A stretch of DNA of 64,000 bases, from contig NZ_VZRB01000022.1 of the NCBI RefSeq assembly GCF_008806595.1, positions 83,706 to 147,705 of the forward strand, written 5' to 3'. The stretch comes from Streptomyces luteolifulvus. Its GTDB lineage: Bacteria; Actinomycetota; Actinomycetes; Streptomycetales; Streptomycetaceae. The notes under the pieces were generated by a model that was not told the origin of the DNA, made no database searches, and worked only from the letters and a program-made list of their open reading frames with translations. The position numbers were made by a program, and so were the translations under genes. Below, piece by piece: positions 53,922-63,967 of this stretch. The first letter of the stretch is position 1, and each line of letters starts with the position of its first letter.

Positions 53922-53973
53922 TTGCGTGCACGGCCACGCAGGCACAGAACCGCACTGTTCGCCGCCCTCGCCG

Positions 53974-54054
53974 GCCGCCGCGCATGACGTAACGGTGCTC
54001 GATCCGGCGGACCGGGTGCTGGAGCTGAGTGACGGGGAGGCTGTCGGGTGGTGA
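53974..54054 (+). pseudogene. Possible C-terminal remnant of an ABC ATPase
   Basis: In one frame the sequence reads AAAHDVTVLDPADRVLELSD then GEAVGW and a stop, which resembles the H-loop end of an ABC transporter ATPase. Nothing recognisable precedes it. The match is short, so this is tentative. Confidence 0.3.
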
Positions 54055-54176
54055 AGTCGCCGTCGCGTCAGGGTTGCGTCAAAGACTGTCCACGCGCCGC
54101 TTCCGGCGCCGTATGGCGTGATTGTGGGTCGTATGGTCGACGCTGCGCAGGCAGCTGACCGGAAGACAATGGGGCC

Positions 54177-56716
54177 ATGGGACGCGGCAAGCTTCGGATC
54201 TACCTCGGTGCGGCACCGGGCGTCGGCAAGACGTACGCGATGCTGTCCGAGGCGCATCGCCGCGTCGAGCGGGGCACCGACTGCGTCATCGGCTTCGTGG
54301 AGCACTACGACCGGCCGCGCACCGAAGTGCTGCTGCACGGCCTGGAACAGGTGCCGCGCAAGGAGATCGAGTACCGGGGCGCGACCTTCGGCGAGATGGA
54401 CGTCGACGCCGTGCTGCGGCGCGCCCCCGCCGTCGCCCTGGTGGACGAACTCGCCCACACCAACATCCCGGGCTCGCGCAGCGCCAAGCGCTGGCAGGAC
54501 GTGGAGGAGCTGCTGGCGGCCGGCATCGACGTGATCTCGACGGTGAACATCCAGCACCTGGAGTCGCTGGGGGACGTCGTCGAGTCCATCACGGGCGTAC
54601 GGCAGCGGGAGACCGTGCCGGACGAGGTGGTGCGGCGAGCGGACCAGATCGAGCTGGTCGACATGTCGCCACAGGCGCTGCGCCGCCGGATGGCGCACGG
54701 CAACGTCTACCAGCCCGACAAGGTGGACGCGGCCCTGTCCAACTACTTCCGGCCCGGCAACCTCACCGCGCTGCGCGAGCTGGCGCTGCTGTGGGTGGCC
54801 GATCGGGTCGACGCGTACCTGAAGCAGTACCGCAGCGACCACCGCGTGTCGAAGATCTGGGGCTCGCGCGAGCGGATCGTGGTCGGCCTGACCGGCGGTC
54901 CGGAGGGCCGCACGCTGATCCGCCGGGCGGCGCGCCTCGCGGAGAAGGGCGCCGGCGGCGAGGTGCTGGCGGTCTACATAGCCCGCAGTGACGGGCTGAC
55001 CGCGGCCTCGCCCAAGGAACTGGCCCTGCAGCGCACGCTGGTGGAGGACCTCGGCGGCACCTTCCACCATGTCGTCGGCGACGACATACCGGCCGCGCTG
55101 CTGGACTTCGCGCGCGGTGCGAACGCCACCCAGATCGTCCTCGGTTCCTCGCGCCGCAAGGCCTGGCAGTACGTCTTCGGGCCCGGCGTCGGCGCCACGG
55201 TCGCCCGTGAGTCGGGGCCCGACCTCGACGTGCACATCGTCACCCACGGCGAGGTCGCCAAGGGACGGGGGCTGCCGGTGGCCCGGGGCGCGCGGCTCGG
55301 CCGGTCCCGGCTCGTGGGGGGCTGGCTGGTCGGCGTGCTGGGGCCGGTCGTCCTGGCGTTGCTGCTGAGCACCGTCGACCTGGGCCTCGCCAACGACATG
55401 CTGCTGTTCCTGACCGTGACGGTGGCGGCGGCGCTGCTCGGCGGGCTCTTCCCGGCGCTGGCCTCGGCCGCGGTGGGCTCCCTGCTGCTGAACTACTTCT
55501 ACACACCGCCGCTGCACCACTGGACGATCGCCGACCCGAAGAACATCGTCGCCATCGCGATCTTCGTCTCGGTGGGCGTGTCGGTGGCGTCCGTGGTCGA
55601 CCTCGCCGCCCGCCGCACCCACCAGGCCGCCAGACTCCGGGCGGAGTCGGAGATCCTCTCCTTCCTCGCGGGCAACGTGCTGCGCGGCGAGACCGGCCTG
55701 GAGGAGCTGCTGGAGCGGGTGCGCGAGACGTTCGGCATGGAGTCGGCGGCCCTGCTGGAGCGGCAGAGCGATGTCGACCCCTGGACCTGCGCGGGGCGGG
55801 CGGGCCTGGGGCGGCAGGTGGACCGGCCCGAGGAGGCGGACGTGGACGTGCCGGCCGGGGACCACATGGCGCTCGCGCTGACCGGTCGGGTGCTGCCCGC
55901 CGAGGACCGTCGGGTGCTGGCCGCCTTCGCCGCCCAGGCGGCCGTCGTCCTGGACCGCAGCCGGCTTCAGGAGGAGGCCGAGCGGGCCCGGACGCTGGCG
56001 GAGGGCAACCGCATCCGTACGGCCCTGCTGGCCGCGGTCAGCCATGATCTGCGGACGCCGCTGGCCGGGATCAAGGCGGCCGTCTCCAGCCTGCGCTCCG
56101 ACGACGTGGCGTGGTCCGAGGAGGACCGGGCGGAGCTGCTCGCGGGCATCGAGGAGGGCGCCGACCGCCTGGACCACCTGGTGGGCAATCTGCTCGACAT
56201 GTCCCGGCTGCAGACCGGCACGGTCACCCCGCTGATCCGCGACACCGACCTCGACGAAGTGGTGCCGATGGCGCTCGGCGGGGTTCTTGAGGGCAGCGTG
56301 GACCTGGACATTCCGGAGGTCCTGCCGATGGTCCGGGTGGATGCCGGGCTGCTGGAGCGGGCCGTCGCGAACCTGGTCGAGAACGCCGTGAAGTACAGCA
56401 GGCCCGGCAAGGGCGTCATGGTGTCCGCCAGCGCCATCGCCGACCGGGTCGAGGTGCGGGTGGTGGACCGGGGGCCGGGCGTCCCGGACGACGCCAAGGA
56501 ACGTATCTTCGAGCCCTTCCAGCGCTACGGCGACGCCCCGCGCGGAGCCGGCGTCGGACTCGGCCTCGCGGTCGCCCGCGGCTTCGTCGAGGCGATGGGC
56601 GGCACCCTCGCCGCCGAGGACACTCCGGGCGGCGGCCTCACCATGGTCCTCTCCCTTCGTGCGGCGGGAAGACGCCCGGAGCTCGTTCAGCCGGTGGAAT
56701 CCGAAAGGCAGGCTTC

Positions 56717-56720
<4 letters not shown>
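54177..56720 (+). CDS. kdpD: Osmosensitive K+ channel histidine kinase KdpD
   Basis: An 847-residue sensor kinase. The N-terminal KdpD domain has a Walker A (LGAAPGVGKTYAML), VDELAHTNIPGSR and VNIQHLESLGDVV. A USP-like domain follows (RIVVGLTGGPEGRTLIRRAA; ANATQIVLGSSRRK). Four closely spaced membrane helices lie around residues 385-480, followed by a GAF-like segment, then HisKA with the phosphoacceptor His623 (AAVSHDLRTPLAGIKAAVS) and HATPase_c (NLVENAVKYS, GVGLGLAVARGFVEAMGG). It senses K+ limitation or osmotic stress. No kdpFABC genes are present on either side. Confidence 0.95.
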
Positions 56721-57400
<680 letters not shown>

Positions 57401-57471
57401 GCCCGGGCCACCGGTTCGAGTGGTGGGGCTGCGGGTACGTTGCCGACAGTGCGTCCCGGTACGCTTCAGAC

Positions 57472-57870
57472 ATGAGTGCTGTTCCTCGATCGGAGAAGCC
57501 GGCAGGCCGGTTCCGGCGCATGCTCGACCGGCTTTCCTCCTCGCAGGAGGACCTGGAGTCGGAGGAGCTGCGGGAGGATGCCGAGACCGCGGGCTGTATC
57601 AAGATCGGCGACTGTCACGACCGGCAGATCGTGACGGTTACTGGTACCTTGCGCACGGTCACCCTGCGGCCGCGCGCCGGGGTACCGGCCCTGGAGGCCG
57701 AGCTGTTCGACGGCTCCGCCGCACTGGACGTGGTCTGGCTCGGCAGACGCTCCATCCTGGGGATAGAGCCGGGGCGCAAGCTGATCGCATCCGGGCGGAT
57801 CTCGATGAGCCGGGGCCGCCGGGTGCTGTTCAATCCGAAGTACGAACTGAGACCCCTCGGACGGGAGTAG
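57472..57870 (+). CDS. OB-fold nucleic acid-binding protein
   Basis: A 132-residue protein. The N-terminal 40 residues are charged. The rest is a tRNA-anticodon-type OB fold (DRQIVTVTGTLRTVTLRP ... LEAELFDGSAALDVVWLGRR ... GRISMSRGRRVLFNPKYEL). This matches an actinobacterial family annotated as OB-fold nucleic acid-binding domain proteins, next to DUF3159 in many genomes. The ATG at 57472 lacks a good ribosome site. TACGCT lies 6 nt upstream and may be the -10 of a leaderless transcript. Confidence 0.85.
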   Translation: MSAVPRSEKPAGRFRRMLDRLSSSQEDLESEELREDAETAGCIKIGDCHDRQIVTVTGTLRTVTLRPRAGVPALEAELFDGSAALDVVWLGRRSILGIEPGRKLIASGRISMSRGRRVLFNPKYELRPLGRE

Positions 57871-57873
57871 CCG

Positions 57874-58629
57874 GTGACGTCGCTCGACAAGCCGACCGAA
57901 GACACTCAGCAGCACGACGCCCGGGCGGTGACCGAGGCGGCGCTGTTCGAGGCGTTCGGCGGAGTGCGGGGCATGGTGGAGACCGTCCTTCCCGGTCTCC
58001 TCTTCGTCACCATCTACACGATCAACAAGGATCTGCACTGGTCGGCCATCGCCGCGCTCGCCGTGTCGCTGGTCCTGGTCGTGGTCCGGCTCGTGCGCAA
58101 GGACACCGTCAAGCACGCCTTCAGCGGGGTCTTCGGCGTGGCCTTCGGTGTCGTCTTCGCGATGATGACCGGCAACGCGAAGGACTTCTATCTGCCCGGC
58201 ATGCTCTACACGCTGGGTCTGGCGCTGGCGTACATCATCACGACCCTGTGCGGTGTCCCGCTGATCGGTCTGATCCTCGGGCCCGTCTTCAAGGAGAACC
58301 TCTCCTGGCGCAAGCGGAACCCGGGCCGGAAGAAGGCGTACGCGAAGGCGAGTTGGGCCTGGGGCCTGATTCTGCTGGCCAAGTGCGCGATTCTGTTTCC
58401 GCTGTACTGGTGGGCCGACACCGAGCAGCTGGGCTGGGTGCTCGTCACACTGAAGATTCCGCCGTTCCTGCTCGCGGTGTGGCTGACCTGGGTGTTCCTG
58501 GCCAAGGCGCCGCCGCCGATCGATGTGTTCGCGGAGCTGGAGGCGGCGGAGAAGGCTGAGCAGGAGCGGGAGGCCGCGCTCGCCGCGGAGCGCGGTGAGG
58601 CGGGCGGCCGCCACCGGCGGGAGGCGTAG
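57874..58629 (+). CDS. DUF3159 integral membrane protein
   Basis: A 251-residue protein with six predicted membrane helices, starting at a GTG 3 nt after the OB-fold gene with GGGAG as ribosome site. Conserved points include FGGVRGMVETVLPGLLFV, the basic loop PVFKENLSWRKRNPGRKKAY and a C-terminal cytoplasmic coil rich in Glu/Ala. It matches DUF3159. Its co-translation with an OB-fold protein and position between kdpDE and the TrkA genes are consistent across relatives, as I recall, but no transport function is established. Confidence 0.87.
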   Translation: MTSLDKPTEDTQQHDARAVTEAALFEAFGGVRGMVETVLPGLLFVTIYTINKDLHWSAIAALAVSLVLVVVRLVRKDTVKHAFSGVFGVAFGVVFAMMTGNAKDFYLPGMLYTLGLALAYIITTLCGVPLIGLILGPVFKENLSWRKRNPGRKKAYAKASWAWGLILLAKCAILFPLYWWADTEQLGWVLVTLKIPPFLLAVWLTWVFLAKAPPPIDVFAELEAAEKAEQEREAALAAERGEAGGRHRREA

Positions 58630-58632
58630 GAC

Positions 58633-58652
58633 CTGGGGGCTGTCGCCCCCAG
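58633..58652. terminator. Hairpin between DUF3159 and trkA genes
   Basis: CTGGGGGC / GCCCCCAG with a 4-nt loop, followed at 58665-58678 by a second GCCGC-TTCG-GCGGC hairpin. The pair probably terminates both convergent operons. The sequence is of a type often repeated between Streptomyces genes. Confidence 0.7.
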
Positions 58653-58687
58653 ACCCCGACCCCCGCCGCTTCGGCGGCAGGGCAGGC

Positions 58688-59365
58688 TCAGCCCGCCGCA
58701 TCCTCCCGACGGACCGACAGCAGGTCCTCCAACTGCTCCTCACGGGCCTGTGCGGCCACGAAGAGGAGTTCGTCGCCCGCCTCCAGGGAGTCCTCCTGGG
58801 ACGGGGTCAGGACACGGGTGCCGCGGATGATGGTGACCAGGGACGTGTCCTCGGGCCACTCGACATCGCCGACCTGGGTGCCGGCCAGGGCCGACTCCTC
58901 GGGCAGGGTCAGTTCCACGAGGTTGGCGTCGCCGTGGCTGAAGCGCAGCAGGCGGACCAGGTCGCCGACGCTCACCGCCTCCTCGACCAGGGCCGACATC
59001 AGGCGGGGGGTGGAGACCGCCACGTCCACGCCCCAGGACTCGTTGAACAGCCACTCGTTCTTCGGGTTGTTCACCCGGGCGACGACGCGCGGAACGCCGT
59101 ACTCCGTCTTGGCCAGGAGCGAGACGACCAGGTTGACCTTGTCGTCGCCGGTCGCGGCGATCACGACGTTGCAGCGCTGGAGCGCCGCCTCGTCCAGGGA
59201 CGTGATCTCGCAGGCGTCGGCGAGCAGCCACTCCGCCTGGGGGACGCGCTCGACCGAGATCGCGGTCGGCGCCTTGTCGACGAGCAGGACCTCGTGGCCG
59301 TTCTCCAGCAGTTCGCCCGCGATCGAGCGGCCGACCGCACCGGCACCGGCAATGGCGACCCTCAT
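58688..59365 (-). CDS. TrkA-type K+ uptake regulatory protein (second of pair)
   Basis: A 225-residue RCK protein. The N-terminal Rossmann domain has GAGAVGRSIAGELLENGHEV and LLADACEITSLDEA. The C-terminal TrkA_C domain includes LVELTLPEESALAGTQVGDV and ends GDELLFVAAQAREEQL. It binds NAD(H) or ATP and gates a K+ transporter. The TrkA_C fold is a known c-di-AMP receptor in other bacteria. Its ATG overlaps the stop of the upstream trkA gene (ATGA), so the two are made together and probably hetero-oligomerise. Confidence 0.92.
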   Translation of the reverse strand: MRVAIAGAGAVGRSIAGELLENGHEVLLVDKAPTAISVERVPQAEWLLADACEITSLDEAALQRCNVVIAATGDDKVNLVVSLLAKTEYGVPRVVARVNNPKNEWLFNESWGVDVAVSTPRLMSALVEEAVSVGDLVRLLRFSHGDANLVELTLPEESALAGTQVGDVEWPEDTSLVTIIRGTRVLTPSQEDSLEAGDELLFVAAQAREEQLEDLLSVRREDAAG

Positions 59366-60036
59366 CGGTGACCGCCTTCCTCTTCGGGACCCTTGGCGAA
59401 CGCCGCCTCGACCTTGTCGACCTCGTCGGTGCGCATCATCACGTGCACCAGGTCGCCCTCCTGCAGCACCGTCTGCGAGGTGGGCAGGATCGCCTCGCCG
59501 AGCCGGGTCAGGAACGCGACCCGGACGCCCGTCTCCTCCTGCAGCTTGCTGATCTTGTGGCCGACCCAGGACGCGGAGGCGTGCACCTCGGCGAGCTGGA
59601 CGCCACCGGTGGGGTCGCGCCACAGCGGCTCGGCGCCCGAGGGCAGCAGCCGGCGCAGCATCTGGTCGGCCGTCCAGCGGACGGTCGCGACGGTGGGGAT
59701 GCCCAGGCGCTGGTAGACCTCGGCGCGCCGGGGGTCGTAGATGCGGGCCGCGACGTTCTCGATCCCGAACATCTCGCGGGCCACGCGTGCGGCGATGATG
59801 TTCGAGTTGTCACCGCTGGAGACGGCGGCGAAGGCGCCGGCCTCCTCGATGCCCGCCTCGCGCAGGGTGTCCTGGTCGAAACCGACGCCGGTGACGCGAC
59901 GGCCCCCGAACCCGGAGCCCAGTCGTCGGAAGGCGGTGGGGTCCTGGTCGATCACGGCGACCGTGTGCCCCTGTTGCTCCAGGGTCTGGGCCAGTGCGGA
60001 ACCCACTCTTCCGCAGCCCATGATGACGATGTGCAC
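59362..60036 (-). CDS. TrkA-type K+ uptake regulatory protein (first of pair)
   Basis: A 224-residue RCK protein. GCGRVGSALAQTLEQQGHTV and VIDQDPTAF give the nucleotide-binding fold, and SSGDNSNIIAARVAREMF follows. The TrkA_C part includes EVHASASWVGHKISKLQEET and ends GDLVHVMMRTDEVDKVE. The pair corresponds to the CeoB/CeoC proteins of actinobacteria. No TrkH or TrkG pore gene is adjacent. Instead a KimA-like transporter is divergent from it, which suggests that transporter as partner. Confidence 0.92.
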   Translation of the reverse strand: MHIVIMGCGRVGSALAQTLEQQGHTVAVIDQDPTAFRRLGSGFGGRRVTGVGFDQDTLREAGIEEAGAFAAVSSGDNSNIIAARVAREMFGIENVAARIYDPRRAEVYQRLGIPTVATVRWTADQMLRRLLPSGAEPLWRDPTGGVQLAEVHASASWVGHKISKLQEETGVRVAFLTRLGEAILPTSQTVLQEGDLVHVMMRTDEVDKVEAAFAKGPEEEGGHR

Positions 60037-60165
60037 GACCGTCCTTCCGGTGTCAAGAGTTACTGCTCAGCCACATCAGGGTCTCAGACCGACGCCCAAG
60101 CTACACACGCGCGGTAGGACGACGGCACCCCTGTGCACGGTTGCTCCGGGATCGATATCAGCGGG

Positions 60166-60261
60166 TCAGCGGCGGCTGATGCTGCGGACGCTGGCAAGGG
60201 TCAGGAATCCGAGGCCGACGAGAGCGGCCGTGGCGCCGATCAGCTCTGCGGTCGCGTGCAT
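60166..60261 (-). CDS. 31-residue single-span membrane peptide
   Basis: On the minus strand the ATG at 60261 opens a 31-codon frame: MHATAELIGATAALVGLGF, a few more hydrophobic residues (LTLASV), then RSISRR and stop. It has a strong GGAGG ribosome site 6 nt upstream. A single membrane helix with a basic C-terminal end is predicted. It lies 129 nt upstream of the trkA pair in the same direction and divergent from the KimA-like gene. Size and topology recall KdpF, the small stabilising subunit of the Kdp pump, but there is no clear sequence match. Confidence 0.6.
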   Translation of the reverse strand: MHATAELIGATAALVGLGFLTLASVRSISRR

Positions 60262-60433
60262 GGAACCTCCGAGGGCGGCGACGGGGCGGGGTTTGTCATA
60301 TAGGCATGGGGCCCGCCGCACCTGCGGAATCCGCAGCGGGGACCGTCCGTGAATTCACTCGTCAGGCAGAGGACGCGCGGTTGAAGGGTGGTGGGTGGGC
60401 GCTCCCCTGTTCGAAGCCTTACGATCCTCTGTT

Positions 60434-62482
60434 GTGTCCAAACTGACCGACGTGCCCAAGCGGATCCTGATCGGGCGCGCACTGCGCAGCGACCGGCTGG
60501 GCGAAACGCTCCTGCCGAAGCGCATCGCACTCCCCGTCTTCGCCTCCGACCCGCTGTCCTCCGTGGCGTACGCGCCGGGAGAGGTGCTGCTGGTCCTGTC
60601 CATCGCGGGCGTGTCGGCGTACCACTTCAGCCCGTGGATCGCCGGGGCGGTCGTCGTGCTGATGTTCACGGTGGTCGCCTCCTACCGGCAGAACGTCCAC
60701 GCCTATCCGAGCGGCGGCGGCGACTACGAGGTGGCGAACACCAACCTCGGCCCCAGGGCGGGCCTCACGGTCGCCAGCGCGCTGCTCGTCGACTACGTCC
60801 TCACCGTCGCCGTCTCCATCGCCTCCGGCATCGAGAACCTCGGCTCCGCCGTCCCCTTCGTCGTCGAGCACAAGGTGCTCTGCGCGATCGCCGTGATCGT
60901 GCTGCTGACGCTGATGAACCTGCGCGGGGTCAAGGAGTCGGGCTCGCTGTTCGCGATTCCGACGTACGTCTTCGTCGCGGGCGTCTTCATCATGATCGCG
61001 TGGGGTGCGTTCCGCGGGCTCGTCCTCGACGACACCATGCGGGCGCCGACCGCGTCGTACGAGATCAAGCCCGAGCACCAGGGACTGGCCGGTTTCGCGC
61101 TGGTGTTCCTGCTGCTGCGCGCCTTCTCCTCCGGCTGTGCCGCGCTCACCGGTGTCGAGGCGATCTCCAACGGCGTCCCGGCCTTCCGCAAGCCCAAGTC
61201 GAAGAACGCGGCGACCACGCTGGCGATGATGGGCCTGCTCGCCGTCACCATGTTCTGCGGCATCATCGCCCTGGCCATGGCGACCAACGTCCGCATGGCC
61301 GAGAACCCGGCCGTCGACCTGATCCACAACGGCGTCGCGGTCGGCTCCGACTACGTCCAGAACCCGGTGATCTCGCAGGTCGCCGAGGCCGTCTTCGGCA
61401 AGGGCAGCTTCCTGTTCATCGTGCTGGCCGCGGCCACCGCGCTGGTGCTGTTCCTGGCCGCGAACACCGCGTACAACGGCTTCCCGCTGCTCGGCTCGAT
61501 CCTCGCGCAGGACCGTTACCTCCCGCGCCAGCTGCACACCCGCGGCGACCGCCTCGCCTTCTCCAACGGCATCGTTCTCCTCGCCGGCGCGGCCGGACTC
61601 CTCGTGTGGATCTACGGAGCCGACTCGACCCGGCTGATCCAGCTCTACATCGTCGGCGTGTTCGTGTCCTTCACGCTCAGCCAGACCGGCATGGTCCGTC
61701 ACTGGAACCGCCATCTGAGGACGGAGAAGGACCAGGCCAGGCGCCGCCACATGATCCGCTCGCGGGCCATCAACACCTTCGGCGCGTTCTTCACCGGACT
61801 GGTGCTGGTCGTCGTCCTGGTCACCAAGTTCACCCACGGCGCCTGGGTCGCGCTGCTCGGCATGGTGATCTTCTACGTGACGATGTCGGCGATCCGGCGC
61901 CACTACGACCGGGTCGCCGACGAGATCGCGGCCCCCGAGGGCCCGAGCGACGACAGCGTACGGCCGTCCCGGGTCCACTCCGTCGTCCTGATCTCGAAGA
62001 TCCACCGTCCGACCCTGCGGGCGCTGGCCTATGCCAAGCTGCTGCGCTCGGACACGCTGGAGGCGCTCAGCGTCAACGTCGACCCGGCGGAGACCAAGGC
62101 GCTGCGCGACGAGTGGGAGCGGCGGAACATCGACGTACCGCTGAAGGTGCTGGACTCGCCGTACCGCGAGGTCACGCGACCGGTCATCGAGTATGTGAAG
62201 GGGCTGCGCAAGGAGTCGCCGCGCGACGCGGTGTCCGTGATCATTCCCGAGTACGTGGTCGGCCACTGGTACGAGCATCTGCTGCACAACCAGAGCGCGC
62301 TGCGCCTGAAGGGCCGGCTGCTCTTCACGCCGGGTGTCATGGTGACCTCGGTGCCCTATCAGCTGCAGTCCTCCGAGGCGGCCAAGATCCGGGCCCGCAA
62401 GCGGCAGGACTGGAACGCGCCCGGTGCGGTGCGCAGGGGGCCGGCCCAGGAGCGGCCGAAGGAGCCCAGCGCGAAGAACTGA
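60434..62482 (+). CDS. KimA-like potassium transporter (APC superfamily)
   Basis: A 682-residue transporter with about twelve membrane helices and a C-terminal cytoplasmic USP-like domain of about 170 residues. Motifs shared with Bacillus KimA, as I recall it, include ASDPLSSVAYAPGEVLLVL, YRQNVHAYPSGGGDYEVA, AFSSGCAALTGVEAISNGVP, MAENPAVDLI and RGDRLAFSNGI. KimA is a high-affinity K+/H+ symporter inhibited by c-di-AMP. Many databases call such proteins amino acid permeases. The GTG at 60434 has TACGAT 8 nt upstream and no ribosome site, suggesting a leaderless start. It is divergent from trkA genes, supporting K+ transport. Confidence 0.85.
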   Translation: MSKLTDVPKRILIGRALRSDRLGETLLPKRIALPVFASDPLSSVAYAPGEVLLVLSIAGVSAYHFSPWIAGAVVVLMFTVVASYRQNVHAYPSGGGDYEVANTNLGPRAGLTVASALLVDYVLTVAVSIASGIENLGSAVPFVVEHKVLCAIAVIVLLTLMNLRGVKESGSLFAIPTYVFVAGVFIMIAWGAFRGLVLDDTMRAPTASYEIKPEHQGLAGFALVFLLLRAFSSGCAALTGVEAISNGVPAFRKPKSKNAATTLAMMGLLAVTMFCGIIALAMATNVRMAENPAVDLIHNGVAVGSDYVQNPVISQVAEAVFGKGSFLFIVLAAATALVLFLAANTAYNGFPLLGSILAQDRYLPRQLHTRGDRLAFSNGIVLLAGAAGLLVWIYGADSTRLIQLYIVGVFVSFTLSQTGMVRHWNRHLRTEKDQARRRHMIRSRAINTFGAFFTGLVLVVVLVTKFTHGAWVALLGMVIFYVTMSAIRRHYDRVADEIAAPEGPSDDSVRPSRVHSVVLISKIHRPTLRALAYAKLLRSDTLEALSVNVDPAETKALRDEWERRNIDVPLKVLDSPYREVTRPVIEYVKGLRKESPRDAVSVIIPEYVVGHWYEHLLHNQSALRLKGRLLFTPGVMVTSVPYQLQSSEAAKIRARKRQDWNAPGAVRRGPAQERPKEPSAKN

Positions 62483-62557
62483 CGTATCCGCTCAGCCCGT
62501 AGACTGGTGGGCTGTTGTCCGGCCGTATCTCTCTTGACGTTGTGGAGTCACCCCGCC

Positions 62558-63889
62558 ATGCAGGCAGAACCGAAGAACACTCAGGCGGGGTCGCTGGTGG
62601 GGGAGGAGTACGAGGTCGAGGTCGGCCCCGTCGCCCACGGCGGGCACTGCATCGCCCGTACGGCCCTTGGACAGGTGCTGTTCGTCCGGCACGCGCTGCC
62701 CGGTGAGCGGGTCGTGGCCCGGGTGACCGAGGGCGAGGAGGGCGCCCGGTTCCTGCGCGCGGACGCGGTGACGGTGCTGTCGGCGTCCAAGGACCGGGTC
62801 GAGGCGTCCTGCCCGTACGCCGGCCCCGGCCGCTGCGGCGGCTGCGACTGGCAGCACGCCAAGCCGGGCGCCCAGCGGCGGCTGAAGGGCGAGGTGATCG
62901 CCGAACAGCTCCAGCGGCTCGCGGGCCTCACTCCCGAAGAGGCCGGCTGGGACGGGACCGTGATGCCGGCCGAGGGCGACAAGCTGCCCGCCGGACAGGT
63001 ACCGGCCTGGCGGACGCGCGTGCAGTACGCGGTGGACGCCTCCACGGGACGGGCGGGTCTGCGCCGCCACCGCTCGCACGAGGTCGAGCCGATCGACCAC
63101 TGCATGATCGCGGCGGAGGGCGTCAGCGAGCTGGGCATCGAGAAGCGCGACTGGACGGGCATGGCGTCCGTCGAGGCGATCGCGGCGACGGGGTCGCAGG
63201 ACCGGCAGGTGATCCTGACGCCCAGGCCGGGCGCACGGCTGCCGATCGTCGAACTGGACAAGCCGGTGTCGGTGATGCGGGTGGAGGAGAAGGACGGGGG
63301 AGTGCACCGCGTCCACGGCCGCCCCTTCGTCCGCGAGCGCGCCGACGGCCGCACCCACCGGGTCGGCAGCGGCGGCTTCTGGCAGGTCCACCCGAAGGCG
63401 GCGGACACTCTGGTCACGGCGGTCATGCAGGGCCTGCTGCCGCGCAAGGGCGAGATGGCGCTCGACCTGTACTGCGGCGTGGGCCTGTTCGCGGGCGCCC
63501 TCGCCGACCGCCTCGGCGAGAAGGGCGCGGTGCTCGGCATCGAGTCCGGCAAGCGCGCGGTGGAGGACGCCCGGCACAACCTCGCCGCCTTCGACCGGGT
63601 CCGCATCGAACACGGCAAGGTCGAAACCGTCCTCCCGCGCACGGGCATCACAGAGGTCGACCTCATCGTCCTGGACCCGCCGCGGGCGGGGGCGGGCCGG
63701 AAGACGGTCGAGCACCTCACCGCACTGGGCGCACGCCGCATCGCCTACGTCGCCTGCGATCCGGCGGCGCTGGCACGGGACTTGGCGTATTTCCGGGACG
63801 GGGGGTACCGGGTGCGGACGCTCAGGGCGTTCGATCTGTTTCCGATGACGCATCATGTGGAGTGCGTGGCGATTCTGACGCGTAAATAG
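62558..63889 (+). CDS. RlmD/TrmA-type RNA m5U methyltransferase
   Basis: A 443-residue SAM-dependent methyltransferase for uracil-5 in RNA. The N-terminal TRAM domain is EYEVEVGPVAHGGHCIAR. The [4Fe-4S] cysteines are in SCPYAGPGRCGGCDWQ and a later HCMIA. The SAM site is MALDLYCGVGLFAGALADRL, followed by DPPRAGAGRKTVEHL and the catalytic Cys in AYVACDPAALARDLAYF. The cluster favours an RlmD-like 23S rRNA enzyme, but tRNA methylation is possible. The ATG at 62558 is chosen over the upstream frame because family homology begins after it. Confidence 0.92.
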   Translation: MQAEPKNTQAGSLVGEEYEVEVGPVAHGGHCIARTALGQVLFVRHALPGERVVARVTEGEEGARFLRADAVTVLSASKDRVEASCPYAGPGRCGGCDWQHAKPGAQRRLKGEVIAEQLQRLAGLTPEEAGWDGTVMPAEGDKLPAGQVPAWRTRVQYAVDASTGRAGLRRHRSHEVEPIDHCMIAAEGVSELGIEKRDWTGMASVEAIAATGSQDRQVILTPRPGARLPIVELDKPVSVMRVEEKDGGVHRVHGRPFVRERADGRTHRVGSGGFWQVHPKAADTLVTAVMQGLLPRKGEMALDLYCGVGLFAGALADRLGEKGAVLGIESGKRAVEDARHNLAAFDRVRIEHGKVETVLPRTGITEVDLIVLDPPRAGAGRKTVEHLTALGARRIAYVACDPAALARDLAYFRDGGYRVRTLRAFDLFPMTHHVECVAILTRK

Positions 63890-63921
63890 GTCCAGGTCAG
63901 GGGCTGTTTGGGCAGGGCTGG

Positions 63922-63952
63922 GTGCCCGGTGGTCGTCGAGGCCGCCGGGCAC
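63922..63952. terminator. Terminator after the RNA methyltransferase
   Basis: GTGCCCGGTGG pairs with CCGCCGGGCAC (one G-U pair) around a 9-nt loop. It could serve both strands. Confidence 0.7.
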
Positions 63953-63967
63953 TTGGTCTGTGAGCGG

